From DATJAJ01 sp035622335 (GTDB taxonomy: Archaea > Thermoproteota > Nitrososphaeria > Nitrososphaerales > Gagatemarchaeaceae), in the NCBI GenBank assembly GCA_035622335.1, contig DASPVO010000004.1, forward strand, positions 27,345 to 91,344: 64,000 nucleotides of DNA, given 5' to 3'. The position numbers and the translations under genes are program-made. Under the pieces are notes generated by a model. It was not told the DNA's origin. It ran no database searches and worked only from the letters and a program-made list of their open reading frames with translations. Of this stretch, positions 39,746 to 47,147 are shown piece by piece. Within the stretch, counting starts at the first letter, position 1; each line of letters starts with the position of its first letter.

Positions 39746-40132
39746 TCAGCCGATTACCTGCTGTATGCTCTTCGCAATGCCTGATTCTACGTGCGTTGTC
39801 CACAGCATCTCTGGGACATCGATCGCTAGAAAGAGCACTGATAGGAGTAGCGTCTCAACAGCAGCTACCGCCAGGTTCTGGACCCACTTGCCGATCCCTA
39901 TGTGGACTGTGAAATCGTTAGGGTCGCCGCTCACTACGATGGTGAAGGCACGGTCTGCCGCGAAAATGTCTCTCAGTATCCCGGCCTTCTTGGCCTGGAT
40001 GATAGTGCCCAAGGGCGCGGCCGTTGACTGGGTGGTGTAGCCCTCGGCTTTCAACTGCTGCTCTATCTGCTGGGCAACCTGCGTAGGATCCTTGTTTTTG
40101 TTCTGAAACCTCAGGATTTTCTCGGATACCAT
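39746..40132 (-). CDS. Hypothetical protein with one membrane segment
   Basis: A 128-residue protein. The N-terminal 75 residues are soluble with 'NKDPTQVAQQIEQQLKAEGY' and strands; one hydrophobic helix ('VAAVETLLLSVLFLAIDV') follows. Convergent with the SPFH-linked membrane gene. A minus-strand TATA-like CTTTTTATAG (40157-40168) precedes ATG 40132 by about 28 nt. It resembles small proteins found near SPFH/zinc-ribbon genes, but I cannot name a family. Confidence 0.65.
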   Translation of the reverse strand: MVSEKILRFQNKNKDPTQVAQQIEQQLKAEGYTTQSTAAPLGTIIQAKKAGILRDIFAADRAFTIVVSGDPNDFTVHIGIGKWVQNLAVAAVETLLLSVLFLAIDVPEMLWTTHVESGIAKSIQQVIG

Positions 40133-40219
40133 CTAATTCACGATTCGTTGGGATTTCGATAGACTATAAAAAGCGAATGGTGGTTGGATGCTTACTCGTC
40201 TATCGGAGAACTCGCGAAC

Positions 40220-40420
40220 CTACTTTCTCTGACCGAGGGGGGCGAACTCAAAACCGCACTTTATGCACTTTCTCATTCCCGGGGTGTCGACCAGCACCTG
40301 TCTCGTCCCGCATCTCGGGCACTCTACGGTACCTTGAGCCGGTTTGATACTGCTCTGATGCTCCAACCTGACCTTCTCAATCGCGTTTGCGTATGCGTCT
40401 CGGCCGCCTCTCCTGTTCAT
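40220..40420 (-). CDS. Small zinc-ribbon protein (66 aa)
   Basis: A 66-residue protein with a basic N-terminus, a short helix and a C-terminal ribbon of two CxxC pairs ('ECPRCGTRQVLVDTPGM' and 'KCIKCGFEF'). It is likely a nucleic-acid-binding or regulatory miniprotein. Between the SPFH locus and a metallopeptidase-like gene. Confidence 0.75.
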   Translation of the reverse strand: MNRRGGRDAYANAIEKVRLEHQSSIKPAQGTVECPRCGTRQVLVDTPGMRKCIKCGFEFAPLGQRK

Positions 40421-40477
40421 CGGTCTCTGGCCGAGCCATCCCTCCGGATAAAGGCTCGTATTTCGGGGGACAGTCGG

Positions 40478-40969
40478 TTATCCGAGCCCGAGCCTCCTTA
40501 TGAATCGCTTGTGTTGCTTCTCGTCTACCCACTCCACCTTTAGGTAGTCTATGATCTCCTTTGTGGTCATTCCTATCCTTCTGGCTTCTTTGACGGTGAA
40601 CTTGTACGCATCGATCTCTATGGGACTGTCCACGTACTCGTAGTCGTCGAGAAAGAGCTTCTTGCCTTGCATGTGCTGCTTGATGTGAAAGAGTTCGTGT
40701 ACTATGTCGAGGTAAAGCACTTTGAAGTCGCTCGTCTGAAGGTGGTGAAGGCTGATGAGAATGTGGCCGTCTTCGTCGTTTACTCCCATGTATCCGTATC
40801 GTGCGGAATAGAACTCGACGCGGAGTTTTTTGAGCACAGAAGCGGTCTCAGCTCCGAAGAGCTCTCTGAGTGCCTGCACCCTCTCAAATCCTTTGAAATA
40901 GTCCGTGAAAGGATATAGGGTCGCCTTTCCTGAGCGGTTTATCTCCACTCCAAAGTATTCATCACCCAT
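40478..40969 (-). CDS. HELFH zinc-metallopeptidase-like protein
   Basis: A 163-residue protein. 'LDIVHELFHIKQHMQGKKLF' is an HExxH zincin helix; 'SPIEIDAYKFTVKEARRIGM' about 22 residues later places a Glu and Asp where the third zinc ligand would be. There is no membrane segment or signal peptide. Possibly a self-contained intracellular peptidase or an inactive relative. Similar in plan to the gene at 26256. Confidence 0.75.
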   Translation of the reverse strand: MGDEYFGVEINRSGKATLYPFTDYFKGFERVQALRELFGAETASVLKKLRVEFYSARYGYMGVNDEDGHILISLHHLQTSDFKVLYLDIVHELFHIKQHMQGKKLFLDDYEYVDSPIEIDAYKFTVKEARRIGMTTKEIIDYLKVEWVDEKQHKRFIRRLGLG

Positions 40970-41019
40970 TTTCCGTCCACTTTCGCGAGCGACTCGGGAG
41001 GCTGGCAGCGGAGGTCGCC

Positions 41020-41298
41020 TCAGGCCTCTTCCAGCGTGAAGGTGAACCTAGCTCCTGCGAACTCGCCCGTGCTCACCCTCTCCCAAGACACCTTGTACGA
41101 CTTCGTCAGTTGTTTGCCCGCTATCTTGACCGTTACAGGAAGTTCGGCATAGAGCTTCTCCACCTTCTGTTGGTCCTTGGTCGAAAGGAGGCTCCGCCTT
41201 CGCTTCATCAGGTACTTTACAGCGACTTTCTCGTGTTCGTAGCCTTCGACTTCGATTTTCTCTCTCCCCGTGTCGATTGTGAACGCTCGCTTTGGCAA
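41020..41298 (-). CDS. Hypothetical protein (92 aa)
   Basis: A basic, mostly beta protein starting 'MPKRAFTIDTGREKIEVEGY', with a central Lys/Arg-rich helix ('YLMKRRRSLLSTKDQQKVEK'). No family recognised. It ends 50 bases after the start of the HELFH gene on the same strand and could share a transcript with it. Confidence 0.6.
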   Translation of the reverse strand: MPKRAFTIDTGREKIEVEGYEHEKVAVKYLMKRRRSLLSTKDQQKVEKLYAELPVTVKIAGKQLTKSYKVSWERVSTGEFAGARFTFTLEEA

Positions 41299-41393
41299 TT
41301 GCCGCGACCGCAGTGCGTGCCGAGATAAAGATAACGCAGGATGGGACAGACAGGTCAGAACCGTTAAGTGACAGCCCTTGGAGAAAGGACGGG

Positions 41394-41726
41394 ATGCCTG
41401 ATTTAATCGCCGAGAAGGGTGACACGGTGTCTGTGCACTATGTGGGGAAATTTCCTGGCGGAAAGGTCTTCGACACGAGCATGAAGTCGGAGGCGGTCAG
41501 CGCAGGGCTCTTCAATCCCGCTCGCGACTACAAGCCGCTTCAAGTGGTCCTTGGCGCGCACCAAGTGATTCCCGGGTTCGAAGAAGCGCTGATGGGAATG
41601 AAGTTGAACGAAACCAAAGAAGTGACGATACCGCCCGAAAGAGCATACGGGAAGAGCGGGAGACACCCCATGGTTGGCAAGACTCTCCAATTCAAGCTTC
41701 TCGTGACGAACATCAGGAAGCCTTGA
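41394..41726 (+). CDS. FKBP-type peptidyl-prolyl cis-trans isomerase
   Basis: A 110-residue single-domain FKBP: 'DTVSVHYVGKFPGGKVFDTS', 'VVLGAHQVIPGFEEALMGMK' and 'KEVTIPPERAYGKSGRHPMV'. It lacks the large IF insertion of SlyD-like archaeal FKBPs. Cytoplasmic chaperone. I choose ATG 41394; the frame open from 41292 has no conserved lead. Confidence 0.92.
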   Translation: MPDLIAEKGDTVSVHYVGKFPGGKVFDTSMKSEAVSAGLFNPARDYKPLQVVLGAHQVIPGFEEALMGMKLNETKEVTIPPERAYGKSGRHPMVGKTLQFKLLVTNIRKP

Positions 41727-41822
41727 TTGGAACAGTACACAGCTGCCAACAAGCATGCTCTAGAAGAGATTGGCGGTTGCTAATCCTCGAGTCTGGTACG
41801 TAAAATTTCAGATGATTGGCCG

Positions 41823-41828
41823 TTATAT
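41823..41828 (+). promoter_or_regulatory. TATA box for the 64-aa zinc-ribbon gene
   Basis: TTATAT lies 23-28 nt before GTG 41851. The next gene has CTTAAATA (42061-42068) about 28 nt before GTG 42093, the same leaderless design. Confidence 0.55.
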
Positions 41829-41850
41829 CCCGCACAGCGGTTGAGGGCCC

Positions 41851-42045
41851 GTGAGAAGAGAGCCCCGCGAACCGGAGCGCTCGAGGACGGTGATCGTACG
41901 CTGCGTTGACTGTGACCTCGTGATGGGCGTGGAGAGCGGAGAAAGTCCAAGGACCAGAGTTCGATGGGCAATCTGCACGAGATGCGTCGCCCGGAGGAAT
42001 GGACTCGAGGGTGCGAAGACCCTGCACGAGCTTGGAATCTACTAG
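41851..42045 (+). CDS. Small zinc-ribbon protein (64 aa)
   Basis: A 64-residue protein with an Arg-rich N-terminus and two CxxC pairs, 'VRCVDCDLVMGV' and 'ICTRCVARRN', about 22 residues apart. Starts at GTG 41851, leaderless by TATA spacing. Function unknown; the basic tail would suit RNA or DNA binding. Confidence 0.72.
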   Translation: MRREPREPERSRTVIVRCVDCDLVMGVESGESPRTRVRWAICTRCVARRNGLEGAKTLHELGIY

Positions 42046-42092
42046 GCTGGGCAGGCTGACCTTAAATAGAAATCCAGCGCACATAGGCGCCC

Positions 42093-42575
42093 GTGGTCGT
42101 AGACTTCGCGATCAGGAAATTCTCCGGATGTAAGGTAGCTTCGGTCACATACGTTGGAGCTTACCGGGGAACGGATATGATGCGTGACGAATTCTACAAG
42201 ATAATTGCCTGGGCGAGGGAGAAAGGCATCAGGACGGGACGGTGGTTTTTCCTGGAACATGATTCTCCTGGGATGCACGGCAACAAGAGAAAGTGGGAGG
42301 CGTGCGTAGAGATCAAGGACAGGGCTAGGTCAGGAGGAGGCATACGGATCAGAGAGCTGCCTCCGCAACTGGTCGCCTCTATCAGGTTTGACCCTGACAA
42401 GATATCTCCACGTGTGATCTACTGCGGGCTCTCCGGGTGGATCGAATGGAGAAAGAAGGAGAAGGAGTACAAGGAGGCAGGGGAGGCTCGAGAGGTCTAC
42501 ACGGGTGACCCCTGGAAGAGCACAAGGGCTTGGGCCAACACCGAAATCCAGGTTCCGGTCAAGAAGATATCCTAG
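42093..42575 (+). CDS. GyrI-like/AraC effector-binding domain protein
   Basis: A 160-residue protein with a SOUL/GyrI-like small-molecule-binding fold: 'CKVASVTYVGAYRGTDMMRD', 'FYKIIAWAREKGIRTGRWFF' and 'LVASIRFDPDKISPRVIYCG'. No DNA-binding domain. Such proteins bind hydrophobic drugs or act as hydrolases. Leaderless GTG start from TATA at 42061. Confidence 0.72.
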   Translation: MVVDFAIRKFSGCKVASVTYVGAYRGTDMMRDEFYKIIAWAREKGIRTGRWFFLEHDSPGMHGNKRKWEACVEIKDRARSGGGIRIRELPPQLVASIRFDPDKISPRVIYCGLSGWIEWRKKEKEYKEAGEAREVYTGDPWKSTRAWANTEIQVPVKKIS

Positions 42576-42621
42576 CGTGTTTTTAGGAACTCTTAAAGTG
42601 GAATCAGGATAGTCCGCCTTC

Positions 42622-43014
42622 GTGTCGAGGGAAGAGGTCCGCAAGGAACTCCTCAAGGCGGCTTTGGAGAGGCGAAAGGTGACCTACGGCTATCTGATGA
42701 ACAAATTTGGGTTCACCCGGGGCGGAAGGGCAGAGGAGAGCGTCGTCAGTATCCTGGGGGAAATAGACAGGGACGAAGAGAGAAAAGGAGGGCCTGGGTT
42801 TGCTGCAATCGTCGTGCGCAAGGACACGGGTTTTCCTGGCGGTGGTTTCTTTTGTTGGAAGGACGTCCCTGAGGGAATAAGGAGACCGAACGAAAAGAGT
42901 CAGAATCCAAAGCTGTCCCAGGATGAGAAAGACTACGTGATGTCCCAGCAAGAGCGTATCTGGAGATACTATCAAGGGGGGAATCGCTCAGTGGAACGGC
43001 AACAAAGGCTCTGA
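42622..43014 (+). CDS. Hypothetical protein (130 aa)
   Basis: A charged 130-residue protein with an N-terminal helical pair that could form a winged helix ('RKVTYGYLMNKFGFTRGGRA') and a strand-rich middle ('FAAIVVRKDTGFPGGGFFCW'). Start GTG 42622, with TTAAAG about 28 nt upstream. It is ten bases before the next regulator-like gene. No family recognised. Confidence 0.65.
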   Translation: MSREEVRKELLKAALERRKVTYGYLMNKFGFTRGGRAEESVVSILGEIDRDEERKGGPGFAAIVVRKDTGFPGGGFFCWKDVPEGIRRPNEKSQNPKLSQDEKDYVMSQQERIWRYYQGGNRSVERQQRL

Positions 43015-43024
43015 CCGAGTCAGA

Positions 43025-43660
43025 TTGAAATATTGGGCTTCCGCCGTTGCTCCGTTGGATGGGCCAGTAGGCGAGGCAGGGACCAAAGAAGAGAAAATCA
43101 TGGGCTTTTTGAGCTCAGAAAACCTGTCGTCTTTCACCTTCGACGGCGTTCGCCGTGGCCTTGGTATGCATCCGGAGTCACTCTCAAGAGCTCTCGACAG
43201 GCTCGAAGAGGACGGATTCTTGACCCGAACGGATGAGGGCTACTCGGTGGTTCGAAGCTTCGAGTACTCCCGAGTCGCTGCGAGCTCGAGAGAAACAATC
43301 CCTCTGATGCAGACGGTGCTTCCCAGGGGATTTAGAGTCGAATATCTCGCACCGCGGCTAGTCGGAAGTTGGTTCGGGTCCTTGCGATGGTTGGGACTGT
43401 CCAAGAACGAGCAGGAGACCGTGCTGAACTGGACCACCGAGAATGGCGGCGTCCTGGTCAGGGGAAGGTTCGGCGGATCGTCTCTCTCAGTCGAGGCAAA
43501 GATCCGTGTCGGGGTCAGTATTGATGATGCGATAAAGGGGTCTTACGAGCTCTTGGGTCAGCTCTCATGGTTGTTTACGCGACGGGGTGAAAGGACGCTC
43601 AAATTCTGGACCCTCGCCGAACCAGAAACGGCTGTAGATGTGACTGGGCAAGCCGCCTAA
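43025..43660 (+). CDS. Winged-helix transcription regulator
   Basis: A 211-residue protein. Residues 20-80 form a wHTH of MarR/Lrp-like type ('GLGMHPESLSRALDRLEEDG' is the recognition helix and wing). The C-terminal domain (residues 90-200) has alternating strands and helices and may bind a ligand. Start TTG 43025. Likely cotranscribed with the gene at 42622; targets unknown. Confidence 0.75.
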   Translation: MKYWASAVAPLDGPVGEAGTKEEKIMGFLSSENLSSFTFDGVRRGLGMHPESLSRALDRLEEDGFLTRTDEGYSVVRSFEYSRVAASSRETIPLMQTVLPRGFRVEYLAPRLVGSWFGSLRWLGLSKNEQETVLNWTTENGGVLVRGRFGGSSLSVEAKIRVGVSIDDAIKGSYELLGQLSWLFTRRGERTLKFWTLAEPETAVDVTGQAA

Positions 43661-43697
43661 CCACTCAACAAATAGGGGCGCTTTCTACCCACAGTTC

Positions 43698-44606
43698 ATG
43701 ACAAATTCAACACAGTTTCTGGAATCGCTTTCGGAGGCCTTGACTTCGTTGTCCGCAAAGGTCTCCCAGTCAGTCGTGAAGATTGATGGGGGAGGCCGGC
43801 GAGGAGGCACGGGAGTCGTCTGGTCTTCTGATGGCAAGGTCGTGACCGCGGCTCACGTTGTGAGCCGGTCAGAGTCCGTCGAGGTCGAACTTCGAGATGG
43901 AAAGAAGTACGATGCGAAGGTGCTTGGAACAGATCTCGATAACGATGTGGCGCTCCTCAAGATAGAGACCGACAACCTCGTCCCCATAGAGCTCGGGAAT
44001 TCTAGCGGGATAAAGGCTGGACAGCTCGTCTTGGCCTTCGCGAATGCGCTCGGCGGAGAACCGAGCGTCACCTCGGGCGTTGTGACGTCGGCGAAGAGGA
44101 CACTCTCGGGTTGGGGCAGCACATTGGAGAACGCGATTGTCACCGACGCTCCTCTCAACCCAGGATATTCCGGAGGACCTCTGGTTGATGCGTCGGGTCG
44201 GATGGTAGGCCTTGACGTAGCCTACTTCAACCTGCGTGGGATAGCCGTGCCGATTGACTCGGTCAAGGAGGTGGTGCAGGACCTTGAAAAGGACGGTAAG
44301 GTCAAGCGCGCGTTCCTGGGGGTCTACCTGGACGAGGTCAGGCTTCCGGAAGAGCTGGCCGGCAGGACCGAAGTCGCACAGACGTCCGGCCTGATGGTGC
44401 TGTCTGCAGAGCCAGGTACCCCTGCGAAGGCCGCTGGCTTGGCAATGGGAGACGTCATCCTGAAGTTGGACGGAAAACCGACCGAGACTCTCCATGACCT
44501 CCACCTTCTCTTGGGGAGAGAGACTGTGGGAAAGACGCTCCCTCTTCGACTGCTGAGAGGAGAGAAACCGCTGGACGTCCAAATCGTACCATCAGAGCAA
44601 TCCTAG
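43698..44606 (+). CDS. HtrA/DegQ-like serine protease with PDZ domain, no signal peptide
   Basis: A 302-residue trypsin-like protease: His in 'VVTAAHVVSRSE', Asp in 'GTDLDNDVALLKIE', Ser in 'TDAPLNPGYSGGPLVD', so the triad is complete although the usual GNSGG reads GYSGG. A PDZ domain follows ('GLAMGDVILKLDGKPTETLH'). No signal peptide or membrane helix precedes the domain, so it is predicted intracellular, unlike most HtrA proteins. It probably degrades damaged proteins. Start ATG 43698. Confidence 0.9.
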   Translation: MTNSTQFLESLSEALTSLSAKVSQSVVKIDGGGRRGGTGVVWSSDGKVVTAAHVVSRSESVEVELRDGKKYDAKVLGTDLDNDVALLKIETDNLVPIELGNSSGIKAGQLVLAFANALGGEPSVTSGVVTSAKRTLSGWGSTLENAIVTDAPLNPGYSGGPLVDASGRMVGLDVAYFNLRGIAVPIDSVKEVVQDLEKDGKVKRAFLGVYLDEVRLPEELAGRTEVAQTSGLMVLSAEPGTPAKAAGLAMGDVILKLDGKPTETLHDLHLLLGRETVGKTLPLRLLRGEKPLDVQIVPSEQS

Positions 44607-44681
44607 CGAGGCACCGGCCCCCGCGAACATGACACGACGCGGGGGAAACGTTTTATTCGAAACGCAACTCGCGGCCCCCAG

Positions 44682-45506
44682 TTGCGCGGAATCATTGACG
44701 CTCACATCCACCTTTCAGAGAGGAAGGATGATGCACTCATTCCCTACGCCAGAAAGAACGGATTGCGATACAATCTCTCTGAGCTCCTTGATCTGATGGA
44801 AGGGAACTCGATCTCCCACGGTTATCTGCTCAGTCCGCCCCTGGATGACGGTTCACCGCTGCCCAACGAGGACGTCCTCAGGCTTTGCGCGAAGAGCGGA
44901 GACGTTCTCGCTCCAATATTCACAGTCGAGCCTGAACCTCAAAAGGTTGAAGCGGCCCTAGTCCTGGCTCGGAAGAACAGGGGGACCGTCGCCGGCTTCA
45001 AGATTAGGCTCGGTTACGTGCAAGTCTACGCCAGCGACCCACTCTTCACTCCACTCTACGACTTCGCCGAAGAACAGTCCCTGCCGGTGCTCTATCATAC
45101 GGGAGACACCGCACGGAGCAACGGCAGTCTTGTCGCATCTCATCCACTCACCCTCGACGCGGTCGCCAACGGCAGACCCGAGTTGAAGATGGTAGCCTGT
45201 CACTTCGGCAACCCTTGGATACACGACGTGGGTGAGTTGATCTACAAGCACGCGAATGTCTACGCGGACGTCTCTGGCCTGGTCGTCGGCGGAAGCAAGT
45301 ACTCTGACCGTTACGTTGACTGGCTGACGAAGAGCATCGGTCAAGCGATACACTATTCCGACGGAGGGAACAAGGTTCTTTTCGGTACGGACTACCCCGT
45401 CATGACCTACATGGCGGGACTAAAGCTCGTGGAAGGCCTGGATGTTGATTCGACCGACCGCTCCAAGATATTTTCGGGAAACCATCGCAGGGTGTTTCCT
45501 TCATAG
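44682..45506 (+). CDS. Amidohydrolase-family (TIM-barrel) metal-dependent hydrolase
   Basis: A 274-residue amidohydrolase-2-type protein: 'GIIDAHIHLSERKDD' (HxH metal motif), 'TVAGFKIRLGYVQVYASDP' (Lys), 'LPVLYHTGDTA' and 'MVACHFGNP' (His), and 'NKVLFGTDYPVMTY' (Asp). Related enzymes hydrolyse or decarboxylate cyclic acids. Start TTG 44682, with TTTTATT about 30 nt upstream. Its stop overlaps the apparent beginning of the GNAT gene (ATAG). Confidence 0.85.
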   Translation: MRGIIDAHIHLSERKDDALIPYARKNGLRYNLSELLDLMEGNSISHGYLLSPPLDDGSPLPNEDVLRLCAKSGDVLAPIFTVEPEPQKVEAALVLARKNRGTVAGFKIRLGYVQVYASDPLFTPLYDFAEEQSLPVLYHTGDTARSNGSLVASHPLTLDAVANGRPELKMVACHFGNPWIHDVGELIYKHANVYADVSGLVVGGSKYSDRYVDWLTKSIGQAIHYSDGGNKVLFGTDYPVMTYMAGLKLVEGLDVDSTDRSKIFSGNHRRVFPS

Positions 45507-46012
45507 CTGCTGTCGACGGCGAGGTTCGCGTCGTCCAGGTCGACGGGGAGGACAGGGAGAAACTCTTACCACTTTTGGAACAGAGCTTCGAGGGTCTCTA
45601 CCTGAGGCACGCCAAACGGACCCTCGGGGAGATCGATATCGTCAGGGAGGCTGAGCTTGAGGGAAACCCCGTCGGGGTCACCATGCTGACGAGTTTCTAC
45701 GGCACTCTGGGGTACGTGTTCTACATCGCTGTAGCCGAGAGCCAAAGGAGAAAAAGGATAGGCGGACTCCTTCTTGATGATGCGATCCAGCTATTCAAGG
45801 GGATGGGTCTGAACCAAGCCTTCGCCAGCGTCGAGGGACACAACGCCGCATCCGTTGGTTTGTTCAGGTCGAGGGGCTTCTCAAAGACCAGCTATGGCCA
45901 AGTCGCCCGTCGGTTTGGGAAGATACGTGCAATCGTCCTCTACCGAAGGATGCTCGTAGTACCGGGCGAGACCCTGCTTTCTAAGAGCCTAGACCAGACC
46001 GCTCTGGCCTGA
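45503..46012 (+). CDS. GNAT-family N-acetyltransferase with unclear (non-standard) start
   Basis: A GNAT acetyltransferase of about 169 residues. The acetyl-CoA loop is 'VAESQRRKRIGGLLLDDAIQ' and the C-terminal part 'NAASVGLFRSRGFSKTSYG' is typical. Standard starts begin only at TTG 45575, which would delete the first strand and helix ('GEVRVVQVDGEDREKLLPLL') that the fold needs. The frame is open upstream to 45449 with no ATG, GTG or TTG. ATA 45503, overlapping the previous stop as ATAG, is the best placed candidate. Substrate unknown. Confidence 0.75.
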   Translation: MAAVDGEVRVVQVDGEDREKLLPLLEQSFEGLYLRHAKRTLGEIDIVREAELEGNPVGVTMLTSFYGTLGYVFYIAVAESQRRKRIGGLLLDDAIQLFKGMGLNQAFASVEGHNAASVGLFRSRGFSKTSYGQVARRFGKIRAIVLYRRMLVVPGETLLSKSLDQTALA

Positions 46013-46270
46013 CTGATCAGGCCTCTGGGCGATTAGCATCCTCGCCTTCTTATGACAGTGTTCGGCCCGGTCGGCGAGACTCTTCCAAGCTACGTAATTC
46101 GTCTCTTTCTTGGACAGAAGCAGGAGAATATCAGATGCGTTCAGGTATGCCTTGATCGCGGTCTCTTGGTTTCCAGACTTTTCAGCCGTCGCTGCATCCT
46201 CCATCAACTGCGTCGCGTACCACTGGAGCTTCTGCTCGCGGGACATCTGCTGGCCAGGTCTGGATTGCAC
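45989..46270 (-). CDS. Stand-alone MIT-like three-helix protein
   Basis: A 93-residue helical protein. Residues 12-82 fit an MIT domain: 'MEDAATAEKSGNQETAIKAY', 'NASDILLLLSKKE' and 'SLADRAEHCHKKARML', with the Ala/Leu pattern and the GN-x-E-x-A-I-x-x-Y motif of helix 1-2. MIT domains bind C-terminal MIM motifs of ESCRT-III proteins, and CdvB at 27329 carries a possible MIM2. No AAA+ domain is attached. A TPR-like pair is an alternative reading. It overlaps the GNAT gene by 24 bases. Confidence 0.65.
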   Translation of the reverse strand: MQSRPGQQMSREQKLQWYATQLMEDAATAEKSGNQETAIKAYLNASDILLLLSKKETNYVAWKSLADRAEHCHKKARMLIAQRPDQSGQSGLV

Positions 46271-46351
46271 GAGGGACTCTGGGGAACATCGACCAAAGAA
46301 ATCCTAGGTCGGAATTATTCGACTAACTGCAGAAGTGGTCGCGATGACCGC

Positions 46352-46753
46352 TTACGGTTTCTTCGGCTCGTCCTTTGCGAGCTTCAGTGAGGCAGAATTG
46401 ATGCAGTAACGCAGACCCGTGGGCTTTGGACCGTCGTCGAATACGTGGCCGAGGTGCGAGCCACACTTCGAGCACGTGACCTCCGTCCTTCTCATCCACA
46501 GACTGTTATCTGACGTCTCCTTCACGCTCGAATTAGAGACCGGTTCCCAGAAGCTCGGCCAGCCGGTACCAGACTCGAACTTGGTCTCGGAGCTGAACAA
46601 GGGAGCGCCGCAAACGACACACTTGAAAACTCCCGTTTCGTGGTTGTTCCAGTACTCTCCAGTGAATGCCCTCTCCGTCCCCTTGTTGACACAGACATCG
46701 TACTGCTTTGGAGTCAGCCGCTGTTTCAGCTTCTCCTTGTCTTCAGATATCAC
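46352..46753 (-). CDS. msrB: Peptide methionine-(R)-S-oxide reductase MsrB
   Basis: A 133-residue MsrB. The catalytic Cys is in 'TGLRYCINSASL'; structural zinc is held by two CxxC pairs ('FKCVVCGAPLF' and 'VTCSKCGSHLGHVF'). 'ESGTGWPSFWEPV' is the substrate loop. It reduces methionine-R-sulfoxide. Length is normal. The start is GTG 46753 in 'VISEDKEKLKQRLTPKQYDV'. Confidence 0.95.
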   Translation of the reverse strand: MISEDKEKLKQRLTPKQYDVCVNKGTERAFTGEYWNNHETGVFKCVVCGAPLFSSETKFESGTGWPSFWEPVSNSSVKETSDNSLWMRRTEVTCSKCGSHLGHVFDDGPKPTGLRYCINSASLKLAKDEPKKP

Positions 46754-46812
46754 ACGTCTTCAATCTCCTGCCAGCGTAAAAGGTTAGCTGACTTCACTCC
46801 AACAGCTGGGAA

Positions 46813-47016
46813 CTAACTCTGTCCCTTTAGGCGTTCTACGCTCCGCCTGTGCGACTTCAGAGCTGCTGGTGTCCAAAGAGTATCACACCGTGGGCAAAGG
46901 TACCTGCCGGGAGTCCCAGATCGTCGGAGCTTCGCATTGTCGTTGGGGCACCTCGGTATTGTCCTAACAGCCTTCCTCCTTCCCCTGCGCTTCCTAGGGT
47001 TCGCCACTTGCGACAC
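46813..47016 (-). CDS. Small basic zinc-finger protein (67 aa)
   Basis: A 67-residue, very basic protein. 'CPNDNAKLRRSGTPGRYLCP' with a further Cys two residues on gives three Cys for a zinc knuckle (possible fourth ligand His in the C-terminal helix 'LKSHRRSVERLKG'). The N-terminal 'RKRRGRRK' suits nucleic acid binding. Function unknown. Confidence 0.7.
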   Translation of the reverse strand: MSQVANPRKRRGRRKAVRTIPRCPNDNAKLRRSGTPGRYLCPRCDTLWTPAALKSHRRSVERLKGQS

Positions 47017-47147
47017 TAGCAGACGAGCGCAGAGAATTTAACGACTTGGGTCGGGAGCGAAGGTAATCGATTCGTCCGCATCATTGCTTAGCCGGGAGAA
47101 TCTCAGGGCAGATTCGTTTATACCCATCTCCGCGGTCAGCGACCACA

